Assembly (NCBI GenBank): GCA_030152865.1
Contig: JASLIW010000126.1
Span: forward strand, 1 to 38,128
Length of the DNA: 38,128 nt
Direction: 5' to 3'
Source of the DNA: Bacteroides sp.
Lineage (GTDB): Bacteria > Bacteroidota > Bacteroidia > Bacteroidales > Bacteroidaceae
The notes beneath the pieces are model-generated. The model had not been told where the DNA came from and did not search any database. It was given only the letters and a program-made list of their open reading frames with translations. Shown one piece after another: positions 18,901 to 26,314 of the stretch (positions within the stretch are counted from its first letter, which is position 1; each line of letters opens with the position of its first letter). The translations under genes were made by a program, and so were the position numbers.

Positions 18901-19858
18901 ACAGCTAGTGGAAATGCAAGGAGGTAAAATAGGCGCATGTAATAGTGATAGGGGTGTAGGAGCACTATTTTGGTTTACTATACCTTTAGCAGAAACTAGG
19001 CTACTTCACAAGAGTATGGGGCTGAGTGATGTAAAGTTAGAAGATATAAAGAATGATAGCCAGTTCGCTAGCTCATCAAATCAGACTGATTTTTCTGAAC
19101 TTAAAGTTGTTGTTGCAGAAGACTCTGTAGAATTAGGTGCCTTTATACAAAAGTCTTTGCAAGAGTTTTTCAAGGAGGTCGTGTGGTGTCGTGATGGGGT
19201 AGAGGCTTATCAAGCTATAAAACAACATAAGCCCGATGTGGTAGTTAGTGATATTATGATGCCGCGTATGAATGGGTTTGAGCTTTGTAAAAAACTGAAG
19301 AGTGAGGTGGAAATAAGTCATATCCCTATAATTCTACTAACGGCTTGTATAGAGAAAGAGACAACTGATATTGGTTATAAGCTAGGAGCAGATGTTTACT
19401 TACCAAAACCATTTGATTTATCAGTGTTACTTGCTGTTATATCTAATCAGTTAGCTATGCGTACCGCTATTAAGCAACGAGTTGCTGAAACATACTTAGT
19501 TGTTGATCCTGTTGAGAATACCTTTAGTAATTCGGATGAAGACTTCATGATGAAACTAAATAAAATCATTGCTCAAAACCTAAGTAATGTAGATTTAGAT
19601 GTGACCTTCCTAACCGTAGAGATGAGTATGAGTAGGTCATCTCTTTATAATAAATTTCGTTCCATTGCCGGTCTTGGAATAAATGACTATATCACGAATT
19701 ATAGAATTAAAGAGGCTGCTGATTTACTTGTTTCAACAAATGCTCCAATTAGAGAAATAGCAGAGCAAGTAGGATACAGCAACCAACGGTACTTTAGCAC
19801 AGTTTTTAAAGAAGTAAAAGGTGTGTCTCCTACTACCTACCGCAAGCAGCATAAATAA
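15938..19858 (+). CDS. Hybrid two-component system regulator (HTCS) of the PUL
   Basis: This 1306-residue one-protein sensor and transcription factor has a signal peptide (about 1-20) and a periplasmic sensor of two-component propeller repeats. Examples of the repeats are FLWIGSKAGLNRYD, QIWVGTDGEGINRFD and NLWIGTDKGLLLYE. A Y_Y_Y domain follows (about 690-750). One transmembrane helix is at about 755-777, then a histidine kinase with phospho-acceptor H808 in NVSHELRTP. The ATPase domain has NLIANALKF, DEGIGLS and GGSGIGLS. A receiver domain carries D1105 in VSDIMMPRMNGFE, and an AraC-type HTH lies at about 1205-1305 with the second helix pair in IREIAEQVGYSNQRYFSTVFK. All key residues are present. 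Such regulators bind an oligosaccharide released from the PUL substrate and activate the adjacent susC promoter. It is divergent from susC with 227 bases between the starts. Confidence 0.96.
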   Translation: MPFKYFFLFIFLLISIPISSKETSYYFKQISLEEGLSQATVTSILYDSKGFLWIGSKAGLNRYDSYELKVYKNTKSNTNILPHNQILFLTEDALGTVWVSTASGMASYKRSIDNFEVKLYEGKPIRVRSFEYFEGGMFWGGSGVLYKYLYESSSVQKIEFKNGVTIGDHISHIQYWKDSLYLLGTRRDGVWVFDSSTNEVTPASFCKSKDIISIYVDSQKNIWISPYGNGLNCYAEDGEFIGNYNTQNSDLSHDVILDIIEKDHEIWLATDGGGVSLLNLQNNHISVLKYFSNDPTSLPAKSTNCLYLDRNENMWIGTIRSGLIGIKKVFMKTYKDAQQGSEYGLSERTVLALLEDSNGQIWVGTDGEGINRFDPNSSKFTHYPSTYHMKIVSVASFGENQLLLSNFSKGLYTFNKLTGQTKPFTLVNQAVNDSVFKSGHSVNIQAYTSDSIYVYADNIYLYSISKNQFEKINLEGVEYDYSFMQKLSNNRRFSYLVQKQQVLLFDHHTNFIRVICKVKPGMTISSLAEDLHGNLWIGTDKGLLLYEKETSMLVEIESSLITEISSLACDYAGRLWLGVKGSLYAYNIAENRFAIYGDSDGAPTNEYLPKATLLSSDGDIYMGGVMGLLQISKHAPQEEVDKPLLRVSSLAVDGKALVHPGSNQTLRIPWSHSTLSLRVLPLSKDIFRERFFKYFIEQEDRLFNVIETSEKEILLYALPVGTYSIKVSCSMRDGGWTAPEELLSFRVYPPWWRSGWFVVLLSLGILMLFFFWLRYVIHRKESIMELERLEHERAVNEEKVRFLINVSHELRTPLTLIYAPLKRILKQMHSDNKLHGVLESILKQAEHIRDVLNMVLDVRRLEEQGEVMNFASVQLKPWLEAVLSKFKTELDARQIELRVSCRDDLSYVYMDPIKTEIVLSNLIANALKFSPLSSSLSITVLVHSKDVEIRVEDEGIGLSHVDMDNLFNRFYQGEHNYGGSGIGLSYAKQLVEMQGGKIGACNSDRGVGALFWFTIPLAETRLLHKSMGLSDVKLEDIKNDSQFASSSNQTDFSELKVVVAEDSVELGAFIQKSLQEFFKEVVWCRDGVEAYQAIKQHKPDVVVSDIMMPRMNGFELCKKLKSEVEISHIPIILLTACIEKETTDIGYKLGADVYLPKPFDLSVLLAVISNQLAMRTAIKQRVAETYLVVDPVENTFSNSDEDFMMKLNKIIAQNLSNVDLDVTFLTVEMSMSRSSLYNKFRSIAGLGINDYITNYRIKEAADLLVSTNAPIREIAEQVGYSNQRYFSTVFKEVKGVSPTTYRKQHK

Positions 19859-19953
19859 TTGGGTAGAGTAAGTTTAAGGTGCAAAAAATTGTATGTAGGC
19901 ATAGGCTAAGAAGAGATTGTACGTCGAATTTTCTGGATGCACATAAAGATGAT

Positions 19954-19961
19954 TATCTTTG
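19954..19961 (+). promoter_or_regulatory. Possible -7 element upstream of the cation efflux gene
   Basis: TATCTTTG matches TAnnTTTG exactly and lies 40 bases before the ATG at 20002. No clear TTTG is seen at -33. Confidence 0.5.
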
Positions 19962-20001
19962 CAGCTCATTATTTTGAACGTTAAGATACACTGTAAAGGA
20001 A

Positions 20002-20970
20002 ATGACTGATACCCATTTAAAAGAGAAAGTTCTCGTTCGTACCTCTTGGATTAGTGCTATAGGTAATCTAATCTTGTCTGTATTGAAGATTACAGTAGGA
20101 TTGCTTGCAGGTAGTATGGCTGTGTTGGGGGATGGCATAGACTCAGCAACTGATGTTGTTATTTCTATTGTTATGATATTTACAGCAGGTATTGTGAATA
20201 GACCTCCTACTCAAAAGTATATCTATGGGTACAAAAAAGCTGAGTCTATAGCAACAAAGATTCTCTCTTTAATTATTTTCTATGCTGGGGTTCAGATGTT
20301 TTTTAGTTCCATTAAGGCTCTCTTTTCTGACGAAACTAGGGAGCTTCCTCAAAGGATAGCTATCTATGTTACAGTATTCTCGATTATTGGAAAGCTGTTA
20401 TTGGCCTGGTATCAGAGAAGTCAGGGAGAACGTATCAATAGCCCTTTACTTATAGCAAATGCGGTCAATATGCGTAATGATGTTTTGATCTCTATCAGTG
20501 TTTTGCTAGGGCTTTTATTTACTTACATACTTGATATTCCAGTTTTAGATGTTGTAACAGGCTTGTTTATTAGTCTTGTTATTATAAAGTCGGCTATCGA
20601 TATATTCAAAGAGTCCAATGTGGAATTGATGGATGGAGTTAAAGACGAGAAAGTCTATGAGGATATTTTCCAAGCTGTTGAATTAGTAAAAGAGGCTAGA
20701 AATCCTCATCGTGTGCGTTCACGTCAAATCGGAAACTTGTATATGATAGCTTTAGATATAGAGGTCGATGGTAATATGACATTGTGGGAGGCTCATCAAG
20801 TTTCTGATGAGGTTGAGGCTCAAATCCGTAGGACTGTTGCCCATGTGTACGATATTGTTGTGCACGTAGAACCAGTAGAGAGAGTTCATAATAGAGAGCG
20901 TTTCGGTGTCAGTCAATCTAGTCTGAAATGTTGCAACTGTAAGCCTATTAAAACTAAACCTAATCATTAA
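20002..20970 (+). CDS. Cation diffusion facilitator (CDF) metal efflux protein with atypical metal site
   Basis: This 322-residue CDF-family transporter has about six transmembrane helices in residues 12-205 and a cytoplasmic CDF C-terminal domain at about 215-295 ending in VHVEPVE. The family exports divalent metals by proton exchange. The TM2 metal site D47-SAT-D51 is intact. In TM5 the usual His of HxxxD is replaced: N156-MRN-D160. The conserved histidines of the usual YPYGHGKAE stretch are also absent (YIYGYKKAE, 73-81). The C-terminal tail ends with CCNC at about 310-313, a possible extra metal ligand set. The metal is therefore uncertain and need not be zinc. It is an apparently single gene with its own -7 element. 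Confidence 0.85.
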   Translation: MTDTHLKEKVLVRTSWISAIGNLILSVLKITVGLLAGSMAVLGDGIDSATDVVISIVMIFTAGIVNRPPTQKYIYGYKKAESIATKILSLIIFYAGVQMFFSSIKALFSDETRELPQRIAIYVTVFSIIGKLLLAWYQRSQGERINSPLLIANAVNMRNDVLISISVLLGLLFTYILDIPVLDVVTGLFISLVIIKSAIDIFKESNVELMDGVKDEKVYEDIFQAVELVKEARNPHRVRSRQIGNLYMIALDIEVDGNMTLWEAHQVSDEVEAQIRRTVAHVYDIVVHVEPVERVHNRERFGVSQSSLKCCNCKPIKTKPNH

Positions 20971-21087
20971 TATAGAGTTGCACAGTTGGTTTTAGAGTTT
21001 GGCTCACTTTTTAGCTGATTTTAGTGTTGGTGATTTGTGTGAGAATTTCTTTTGGAGTCTTATGCCCATTAACTCAATAAAAAACCT

Positions 21088-21095
21088 TAGTTTTG
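21088..21095 (+). promoter_or_regulatory. Possible -7 element upstream of purB
   Basis: TAGTTTTG fits TAnnTTTG and lies 24 bases before the purB ATG at 21120. I see no TTTG at the usual -33 spacing. Confidence 0.45.
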
Positions 21096-21119
21096 TACTT
21101 TAATTAGCTAAGAATACAT

Positions 21120-22466
21120 ATGAAACTCGACTTATTAACAGCTATATCTCCAATAGACGGTAGATATAGAGGTAAAACGGAAGAACTAGCTTCCTATTTT
21201 TCTGAATTTGCTTTAATCAAGTATCGTGTAAAAGTAGAAATAGAGTATTTCATTGCTCTGTGTGAGTTACCTTTACCTCAACTCCAAAAAGTAGACCCTT
21301 TAATATTCCCATCATTACGTAAGATTTACTTAGAGTTCACGGAGTCTGATGCTCAGCGTATCAAGGATATTGAGGCCGTAACAAATCATGATGTGAAGGC
21401 AGTGGAATATTTCTTAAAAGAAGAGTTTGATAAATTAGGAGATTTAGCATCATATAAGGAATTTATTCACTTCGGGCTAACATCACAAGACATTAATAAT
21501 ACGGCTGTTCCTCTCTCTCTAAAAGAAGCACTAGAAGAAGTATACTATCCAGCTATTCAGAATCTGATAGATCAACTAAATACTTATGCTCAAGCATGGG
21601 AAGCAATACCGATGTTGGCCAAAACGCATGGTCAGCCTGCTTCTCCTACACGCTTAGGCAAAGAAGTTCGTGTGTTTTCATACCGCATGGAGCAGCAACT
21701 AGCTCAGCTAAAGGAGCTTGTTATATCAGGTAAGTTTGGTGGGGCTACTGGTAATTTCAACGCACATCATGTTGCTTATCCAAATATAGATTGGCAGGAT
21801 TTTGGAGCTCACTTTTTAGCTAAGTATCTAGGTATCCAGCGTGAAGCATTTACTACCCAAATCTCTAATTATGATAATTTATCAGCACTTTTTGATGGCT
21901 TAAAACGCATCAATACGATAATTATGGACCTGGATAGAGATTTCTGGCAGTACATTTCTATGGAGTACTTTAAGCAGAAAATTAAAGCAGGTGAAGTGGG
22001 TTCTAGTGCTATGCCTCACAAGGTAAACCCTATTGATTTTGAAAATTCAGAGGGTAACTTAGGCTTGGCTAATGCTCTTTTTGAGCATCTTTCAAGAAAG
22101 TTACCTATCTCTAGGTTGCAGAGAGACTTAACAGACTCTACTGTTCTTAGAAATATAGGTGTACCCTTGGGACACACCTTAATAGCTATCCAAAGTACAC
22201 TCAAAGGACTTCGCAAACTTCTATTACATGAAGAATCCATTCACACAGATTTGGATAATTGCTGGAGTGTAGTTGCAGAAGCTATTCAAACGATATTACG
22301 AAGAGAGGGATATCCTAATCCCTATGAGGCTTTAAAAGCTTTAACTCGTACCAATCAACAGATCAATGAAGCTTCAATACATCAGTTTATTCAGGAATTA
22401 GATGTTTCAGAAGAGCTAAAGAAGGAATTAAAAGCAATTACTCCTCAAAACTATACAGGGGTGTAA
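21120..22466 (+). CDS. purB: Adenylosuccinate lyase
   Basis: This 448-residue cytoplasmic enzyme of purine synthesis cleaves SAICAR and adenylosuccinate, releasing fumarate. The N-terminus LTAISPIDGRYRGKTEEL is diagnostic of PurB. HFGLTSQDINNTA (about 117-129) and KTHGQPASPTRLGKE (about 168-182) are substrate-binding segments. The flexible catalytic loop holds the fumarase/lyase signature SSAMPHKVNPIDFENSEGN (about 293-311). The length matches the family. The gene is followed 63 bases later by the pseudouridine synthase gene with no visible terminator, so the two may be cotranscribed. Confidence 0.96.
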   Translation: MKLDLLTAISPIDGRYRGKTEELASYFSEFALIKYRVKVEIEYFIALCELPLPQLQKVDPLIFPSLRKIYLEFTESDAQRIKDIEAVTNHDVKAVEYFLKEEFDKLGDLASYKEFIHFGLTSQDINNTAVPLSLKEALEEVYYPAIQNLIDQLNTYAQAWEAIPMLAKTHGQPASPTRLGKEVRVFSYRMEQQLAQLKELVISGKFGGATGNFNAHHVAYPNIDWQDFGAHFLAKYLGIQREAFTTQISNYDNLSALFDGLKRINTIIMDLDRDFWQYISMEYFKQKIKAGEVGSSAMPHKVNPIDFENSEGNLGLANALFEHLSRKLPISRLQRDLTDSTVLRNIGVPLGHTLIAIQSTLKGLRKLLLHEESIHTDLDNCWSVVAEAIQTILRREGYPNPYEALKALTRTNQQINEASIHQFIQELDVSEELKKELKAITPQNYTGV

Positions 22467-22529
22467 GTGTTGTATTTATATATTTAACAACAATTGGTCG
22501 TGAGACCATTCATACTAATTCATACAATT

Positions 22530-23888
22530 ATGAATCAAGACAGAGATAACAGGCAAGATTCTCACTACACTGGCCGTGAGGCGAATAGAGATAATAAGAA
22601 GGGTGGCTACCGTCAAGAGGGTAATCGCTCGTATAGTGGCCGTTCAGATAACCGTCGTTATGACGACAATAGAAGTCGTGGTGGCGAACGAAGAGGAGGA
22701 TATGATAACCGTCGTTCCTACTCTCAACGAGACGATAGGGGAAGCTCATATCGAAGAGATGGTGGTGAGGGCTATCGCACAGATAGACCCTATTCAGATA
22801 GAAGAGATACGAGAAGAAGTGGAAATGATGAACGTCGCTCCTCCTATGGTAACTCTAGAGGAGGGTATAATCCAAACTACCAAAGGGATAATGATAGGCG
22901 TAGTACATACAATCGTTCTGATTCACGTCGGTCAAATTACTCTTCGGATCGCTCAGAGAGAGGCGAACGAGGAGGGTATCAATCGAGTGAAGATAGACGA
23001 GGGGCTTATCGATCCAACAATTACAACAGAAGAGATAGTTACAGATCAGAAGGAAATAGGAATAGACCTTACAGTCGCCCATATAGCGAACGAACAGAAG
23101 ATTACAATCCTCATGCAAAATATTCTAAGCGTAAGCAGATAGAGTATCAACAAAAGCATGTTGATCCCAATGAGCCTATTCGTCTCAATAAGTACTTGGC
23201 AAATGCGGGAGTTTGTTCGCGCAGAGAAGCCGATGAGCTGATTGAGAGTGGACAAGTAACTGTGGATGGCGAAATCGTATTAGAGTTAGGAACTAAAGTT
23301 AAGCGTTCTGCCGAGGTTTTAGTAGATGGTAAGCCTGTCTCTTTAGAAAAGAAGGTTTATGTTCTTCTCAATAAGCCCAAAGACTGTGTGACTACTATGG
23401 ATGATCCGCAAGAGCGTCAGACTGTTATGGACTTTGTCCAGGGAGCTTGTGAAGAGCGTATTTATCCAGTAGGTCGCTTAGACAGAAAGACAACAGGAGT
23501 TCTTCTACTGACCAATGACGGTGATTTGGCAGCTAAGTTAACGCATCCTAAATATGATAAAAAGAAAATCTATCATGTGGTGACTGATCGAAATGTGACT
23601 TTAGCTGATCTAGAAAAGATAGCCGAAGGTATAGAGTTGGATGATGGTCTCATTCAGGCAGATTCTGTAGGCTACATAGATGATGCAAAGAGAAATCAAA
23701 TAGGCATTGAGATTCACTCTGGAAGGAATCGTATTGTGCGACGCATATTTGAATCTTTGGGTTATCGAGTAGTAAAGCTAGATCGTGTTCTTTTCGCAGG
23801 TTTAACTAAGAAAGGGCTTCGACGTGGTCAGTGGAGATACTTGACTGCAGCAGAAGTGGGTTTTTTGAATATGGGATCATTTGAATAA
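22530..23888 (+). CDS. rluB: RluB/RsuA-family pseudouridine synthase with long Arg/Ser/Tyr-rich N-terminal tail
   Basis: This 452-residue protein is read from ATG 22530. The frame is open 12 codons further up, but MNQDRDNRQ begins the low-complexity tail and is a better start. Residues 1 to about 212 are almost all Arg, Ser, Tyr, Gly, Asp and Asn in loosely repeated units such as NRRSY, RGGY and DRRSTY, and are predicted disordered. An S4 RNA-binding domain follows (about 217-263, IRLNKYLANAGVCSRREADE), then the pseudouridine synthase domain with catalytic D318 in GRLDR. RluB makes a pseudouridine in helix 80 of 23S rRNA; the exact target here is inferred. Such tails are known on some Bacteroidota RNA proteins and may help bind RNA. 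Confidence 0.9.
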   Translation: MNQDRDNRQDSHYTGREANRDNKKGGYRQEGNRSYSGRSDNRRYDDNRSRGGERRGGYDNRRSYSQRDDRGSSYRRDGGEGYRTDRPYSDRRDTRRSGNDERRSSYGNSRGGYNPNYQRDNDRRSTYNRSDSRRSNYSSDRSERGERGGYQSSEDRRGAYRSNNYNRRDSYRSEGNRNRPYSRPYSERTEDYNPHAKYSKRKQIEYQQKHVDPNEPIRLNKYLANAGVCSRREADELIESGQVTVDGEIVLELGTKVKRSAEVLVDGKPVSLEKKVYVLLNKPKDCVTTMDDPQERQTVMDFVQGACEERIYPVGRLDRKTTGVLLLTNDGDLAAKLTHPKYDKKKIYHVVTDRNVTLADLEKIAEGIELDDGLIQADSVGYIDDAKRNQIGIEIHSGRNRIVRRIFESLGYRVVKLDRVLFAGLTKKGLRRGQWRYLTAAEVGFLNMGSFE

Positions 23889-23905
23889 TAAACTATAATT
23901 TAACT

Positions 23906-23933
23906 AGCAGCAAGGGCATTGACTCTTGCTGCT
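23906..23933 (+). promoter_or_regulatory. Hairpin between the pseudouridine synthase gene and asnS
   Basis: AGCAGCAAG pairs with CTTGCTGCT over 9 bp around a 10-base loop. It begins 18 bases after one stop codon and ends 27 bases before the asnS ATG. The tail GATTTAAATAAA is a poor U tract, so it may be a weak terminator or a leader structure of asnS. Confidence 0.45.
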
Positions 23934-23960
23934 GATTTAAATAAAAGAATTAATATAAGT

Positions 23961-25364
23961 ATGGAAAAAATTAGTAGAACAAAGATTGTTGACCTGCTAA
24001 AGCGTGAAGACTTTGGTGCCAAGGTCAACGTTAAAGGGTGGGTACGCACCCGAAGAGGGGGTAAAAAAGTAAACTTTATCGCACTTAATGATGGTTCTAC
24101 AATCAATAATGTACAGTTGGTAGTTGATTTAGCTGAGCATGATGAGGAAATGCTAAAGCAGATCACTACTGGTGCATGTTTAAGTGTAAACGGAAAGCTC
24201 GTAGAGTCTATGGGCCAAGGTCAGAAAGCAGAAATTCAAGTTACGGAGATCGAAGTATATGGAGGATGTGATAATAGCTATCCTTTACAAAAGAAAGGTC
24301 ACTCCTTGGAGTTTCTTCGTGAAATAGCTCACTTACGCCCACGAACAAACACATTTGGTGCTGTTTTCCGTATACGTCACCATATGGCTTATGCTATCCA
24401 CAAGTATTTTCATGATCGTGGTTTCTTTTATTTCCATACTCCACTTATCACAGGCTCGGATGCTGAAGGTGCTGGAGAAATGTTTCAAGTAACTACCTTA
24501 GATTTAAACAATGTACCTAAAGATGAACAGGGTGAGGTAGATTACAAGCAAGACTTTTTTAGTAAAGAGACCAATTTAACGGTTTCAGGGCAGTTAGAGG
24601 GTGAGCTTGCCGCTACTGCTTTAGGAGCTATCTATACATTTGGCCCAACATTTAGAGCTGAAAACTCAAACACACCCCGACACCTTGCTGAGTTTTGGAT
24701 GATAGAGCCAGAAGTAGCCTTCAATGATAATGAAGATAATATGAATTTGGCTGAAGACTTTATCAAGTATTGTGTTCAGTGGGCTCTAGACAATTGTATG
24801 GATGATTTGAAGTTCTTAAATGAGCATTTTGACAAAGGCTTAATAGAGCGTTTGGAAAGTGTGGTAAAAGTGGAATTCAAGCGAGTAACATACACTGAAG
24901 GTATTAAAATCCTTGAAGAGGCAGTGGCTCAAGGACATAAATTTGAGTATCCTGTTTATTGGGGGGCAGACTTAGCCTCTGAGCACGAGCGCTACCTGGT
25001 AGAAAATCACTTTAAGCGTCCAGTTATTATGACTGACTACCCTAAAGAGATTAAAGCTTTCTATATGAAGCTAAATGAAGATGGTAAGACTGTGCGTGGT
25101 ATGGATGTGCTTTTCCCTAAGATAGGAGAGATTATTGGTGGTTCTGAGCGTGAAGTGGATTATGAAGAGTTGAAGAAGAGGATTGAAGACAATAACATTC
25201 CAATGAAAGATATGTGGTGGTACTTAGAAACACGTAAGTATGGCACATGTCCTCATTCAGGTTTTGGTCTAGGCTTTGAGAGACTCTTATTATTTGTGAC
25301 TGGTATGGCTAATATTCGTGACGTGATACCTTTCCCTAGAACTCCACATAATGCAACATTCTAA
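23961..25364 (+). CDS. asnS: Asparaginyl-tRNA synthetase
   Basis: This 467-residue class IIb synthetase charges tRNA-Asn with asparagine. I start it at ATG 23961 (MEKISRTKIVDLL), because the 14 codons further upstream run through the hairpin and lack family similarity. The OB-fold anticodon-binding domain (about 15-115) contains VKGWVRTRRGGKKVNFIALN. The catalytic domain shows motif 2 as FRAENSNTPRHLAEFWMIEPE (in two parts, about 230-250) and motif 3 as GFGLGFERLLLFVTGM (about 437-452). AsnRS rather than AspRS is supported by the ending NIRDVIPFPRTPHNATF. Its length fits AsnRS. A strong terminator follows. Confidence 0.95.
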   Translation: MEKISRTKIVDLLKREDFGAKVNVKGWVRTRRGGKKVNFIALNDGSTINNVQLVVDLAEHDEEMLKQITTGACLSVNGKLVESMGQGQKAEIQVTEIEVYGGCDNSYPLQKKGHSLEFLREIAHLRPRTNTFGAVFRIRHHMAYAIHKYFHDRGFFYFHTPLITGSDAEGAGEMFQVTTLDLNNVPKDEQGEVDYKQDFFSKETNLTVSGQLEGELAATALGAIYTFGPTFRAENSNTPRHLAEFWMIEPEVAFNDNEDNMNLAEDFIKYCVQWALDNCMDDLKFLNEHFDKGLIERLESVVKVEFKRVTYTEGIKILEEAVAQGHKFEYPVYWGADLASEHERYLVENHFKRPVIMTDYPKEIKAFYMKLNEDGKTVRGMDVLFPKIGEIIGGSEREVDYEELKKRIEDNNIPMKDMWWYLETRKYGTCPHSGFGLGFERLLLFVTGMANIRDVIPFPRTPHNATF

Positions 25365-25382
25365 AGCAAGATCGAGAGTATA

Positions 25383-25417
25383 AAAAAAGACGAGCTATCT
25401 ATTAGCTCGTCTTTTTT
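25383..25417. terminator. Bidirectional terminator between asnS and proC
   Basis: AAAAAAGACGAGCTA at 25383-25397 pairs perfectly with TAGCTCGTCTTTTTT at 25403-25417 around a TCTAT loop. The A and T runs give a U tract in both directions, fitting the convergent genes. Confidence 0.93.
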
Positions 25418-25427
25418 ATTGGTCTAT

Positions 25428-26204
25428 TTATTTTAAACTTTTCTTTATGGCTTCAATAATAGCTGTAGGAAATCCTTGCTTGTCTAGTTCATTGATTCCT
25501 TTTATTGTTAGACCTCCAGGGGTTGAAACTCGATTTATTTCTACTGCAGGGTGAGTCTGAGGATTCTTTAGAAATACAGTACCTGCTCCAATAGCGGCTT
25601 GAGCTGTGAGTTGGATAGCTTCCTCTGGAGTAAGTCCTAGCTCGATACCCGCTTGCATGGAAGCTTGGATGTATTTAAATAAGTAGGCAATGCCACAAGA
25701 GGAGATAGAGGTAGCAGCCTCCATTTTACTTTCGGGTATGAGCATACTACTTCCTAAGTGATTAAAGATAGAAAGAAGTAGGCTGTCTTCTTCTTTAGAA
25801 GTGTTGTAGGCTGATAATACATTCATACTTGCCTGATGCATGATAGCAGTATTGGGGATAATGCGGTAAAACTTGCTAGTCCCTTTTACCCACAAATTGA
25901 GCTGATTAAAACTAATACCAGCAGCAACCGAAGCCACGATTTGATGTGGCTCAAATTTGAGGCTGGTTAAAATAGGCTGCATGACCCAAGGTTTTACTGC
26001 AAAGATGATAAGATCAGCTAAACTCACCGCTTCTTGAAACTTTTCCACTATTTGTAGGTGGGGGTAAGCCTCTTTTAAGTTGCTAAGCTTATCTGTACTC
26101 CGATTGCTTATAATAATCTGAGATACTCCTTCTATCTTTTGAGAAGCGATACCTTTGGCGATAGCTCCGCCCATATTACCTACACCGATTATTGCCAATT
26201 TCAT
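25428..26204 (-). CDS. proC: Pyrroline-5-carboxylate reductase
   Basis: This 258-residue cytoplasmic enzyme catalyses the last step of proline synthesis, NAD(P)H reduction of pyrroline-5-carboxylate. The Rossmann motif AIIGVGNMGGAIAKG is at residues 4-18. FAVKPWVMQPIL (about 68-79) and the family signature region with AQAAIGAGTVFLK and the RVSTPGGLTIKGINELD stretch (about 227-243) confirm the assignment. It is the last gene of the arginine cluster on the same strand, but is separated from argD by 110 bases holding a hairpin. It may therefore be expressed at a lower level or separately. Proline and arginine synthesis share glutamate as precursor, which explains the linkage. Confidence 0.95.
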   Translation of the reverse strand: MKLAIIGVGNMGGAIAKGIASQKIEGVSQIIISNRSTDKLSNLKEAYPHLQIVEKFQEAVSLADLIIFAVKPWVMQPILTSLKFEPHQIVASVAAGISFNQLNLWVKGTSKFYRIIPNTAIMHQASMNVLSAYNTSKEEDSLLLSIFNHLGSSMLIPESKMEAATSISSCGIAYLFKYIQASMQAGIELGLTPEEAIQLTAQAAIGAGTVFLKNPQTHPAVEINRVSTPGGLTIKGINELDKQGFPTAIIEAIKKSLK

Positions 26205-26250
26205 AATTTTACTCTGAGTTAAAGGGTTTCTATTAAAGATAGAAAAGAGA

Positions 26251-26287
26251 AAGGTGAATCTAGCAAGATATGCGAGAGATTCACCTT
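26251..26287 (-). terminator. Hairpin between argD and proC, possible partial terminator
   Basis: AAGGTGAATCT at 26251-26261 pairs perfectly with AGATTCACCTT at 26277-26287 around a 15-base loop. On the minus strand the hairpin is followed by TCTCTTTTCT, an imperfect U tract. It starts 28 bases after the argD stop and precedes proC. Confidence 0.6.
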
Positions 26288-26314
26288 CTTTAATTTATGT
26301 GAGCTAAATAGGGG

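Larger units (their letters stand above)
1260..19858. other. Polysaccharide utilisation locus, probably for sulfated galactose/N-acetylglucosamine glycans
   Basis: Seven minus-strand genes lie in one operon (susC, susD, sulfatase, GH20, sulfatase, GH2, GH16), and a hybrid two-component regulator is transcribed divergently. Gaps within the operon are 2-12 bases, except 71 bases after susD where a strong hairpin sits. The enzyme set matches what is needed to strip a sulfated poly-LacNAc chain such as keratan sulfate or mucin O-glycan. There is no fucosidase, sialidase, GH117 or uronic-acid lyase, which argues against agar/porphyran or chondroitin as the main target. The substrate call is inference; the locus type is clear. 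Confidence 0.85.

Noticed and set aside
22576..23142. Open frame of 188 codons inside the Arg-rich tail region, and its minus-strand counterparts
   Set aside because: These frames are by-products of the repetitive Arg-rich coding sequence in the real frame and show no domain of their own.
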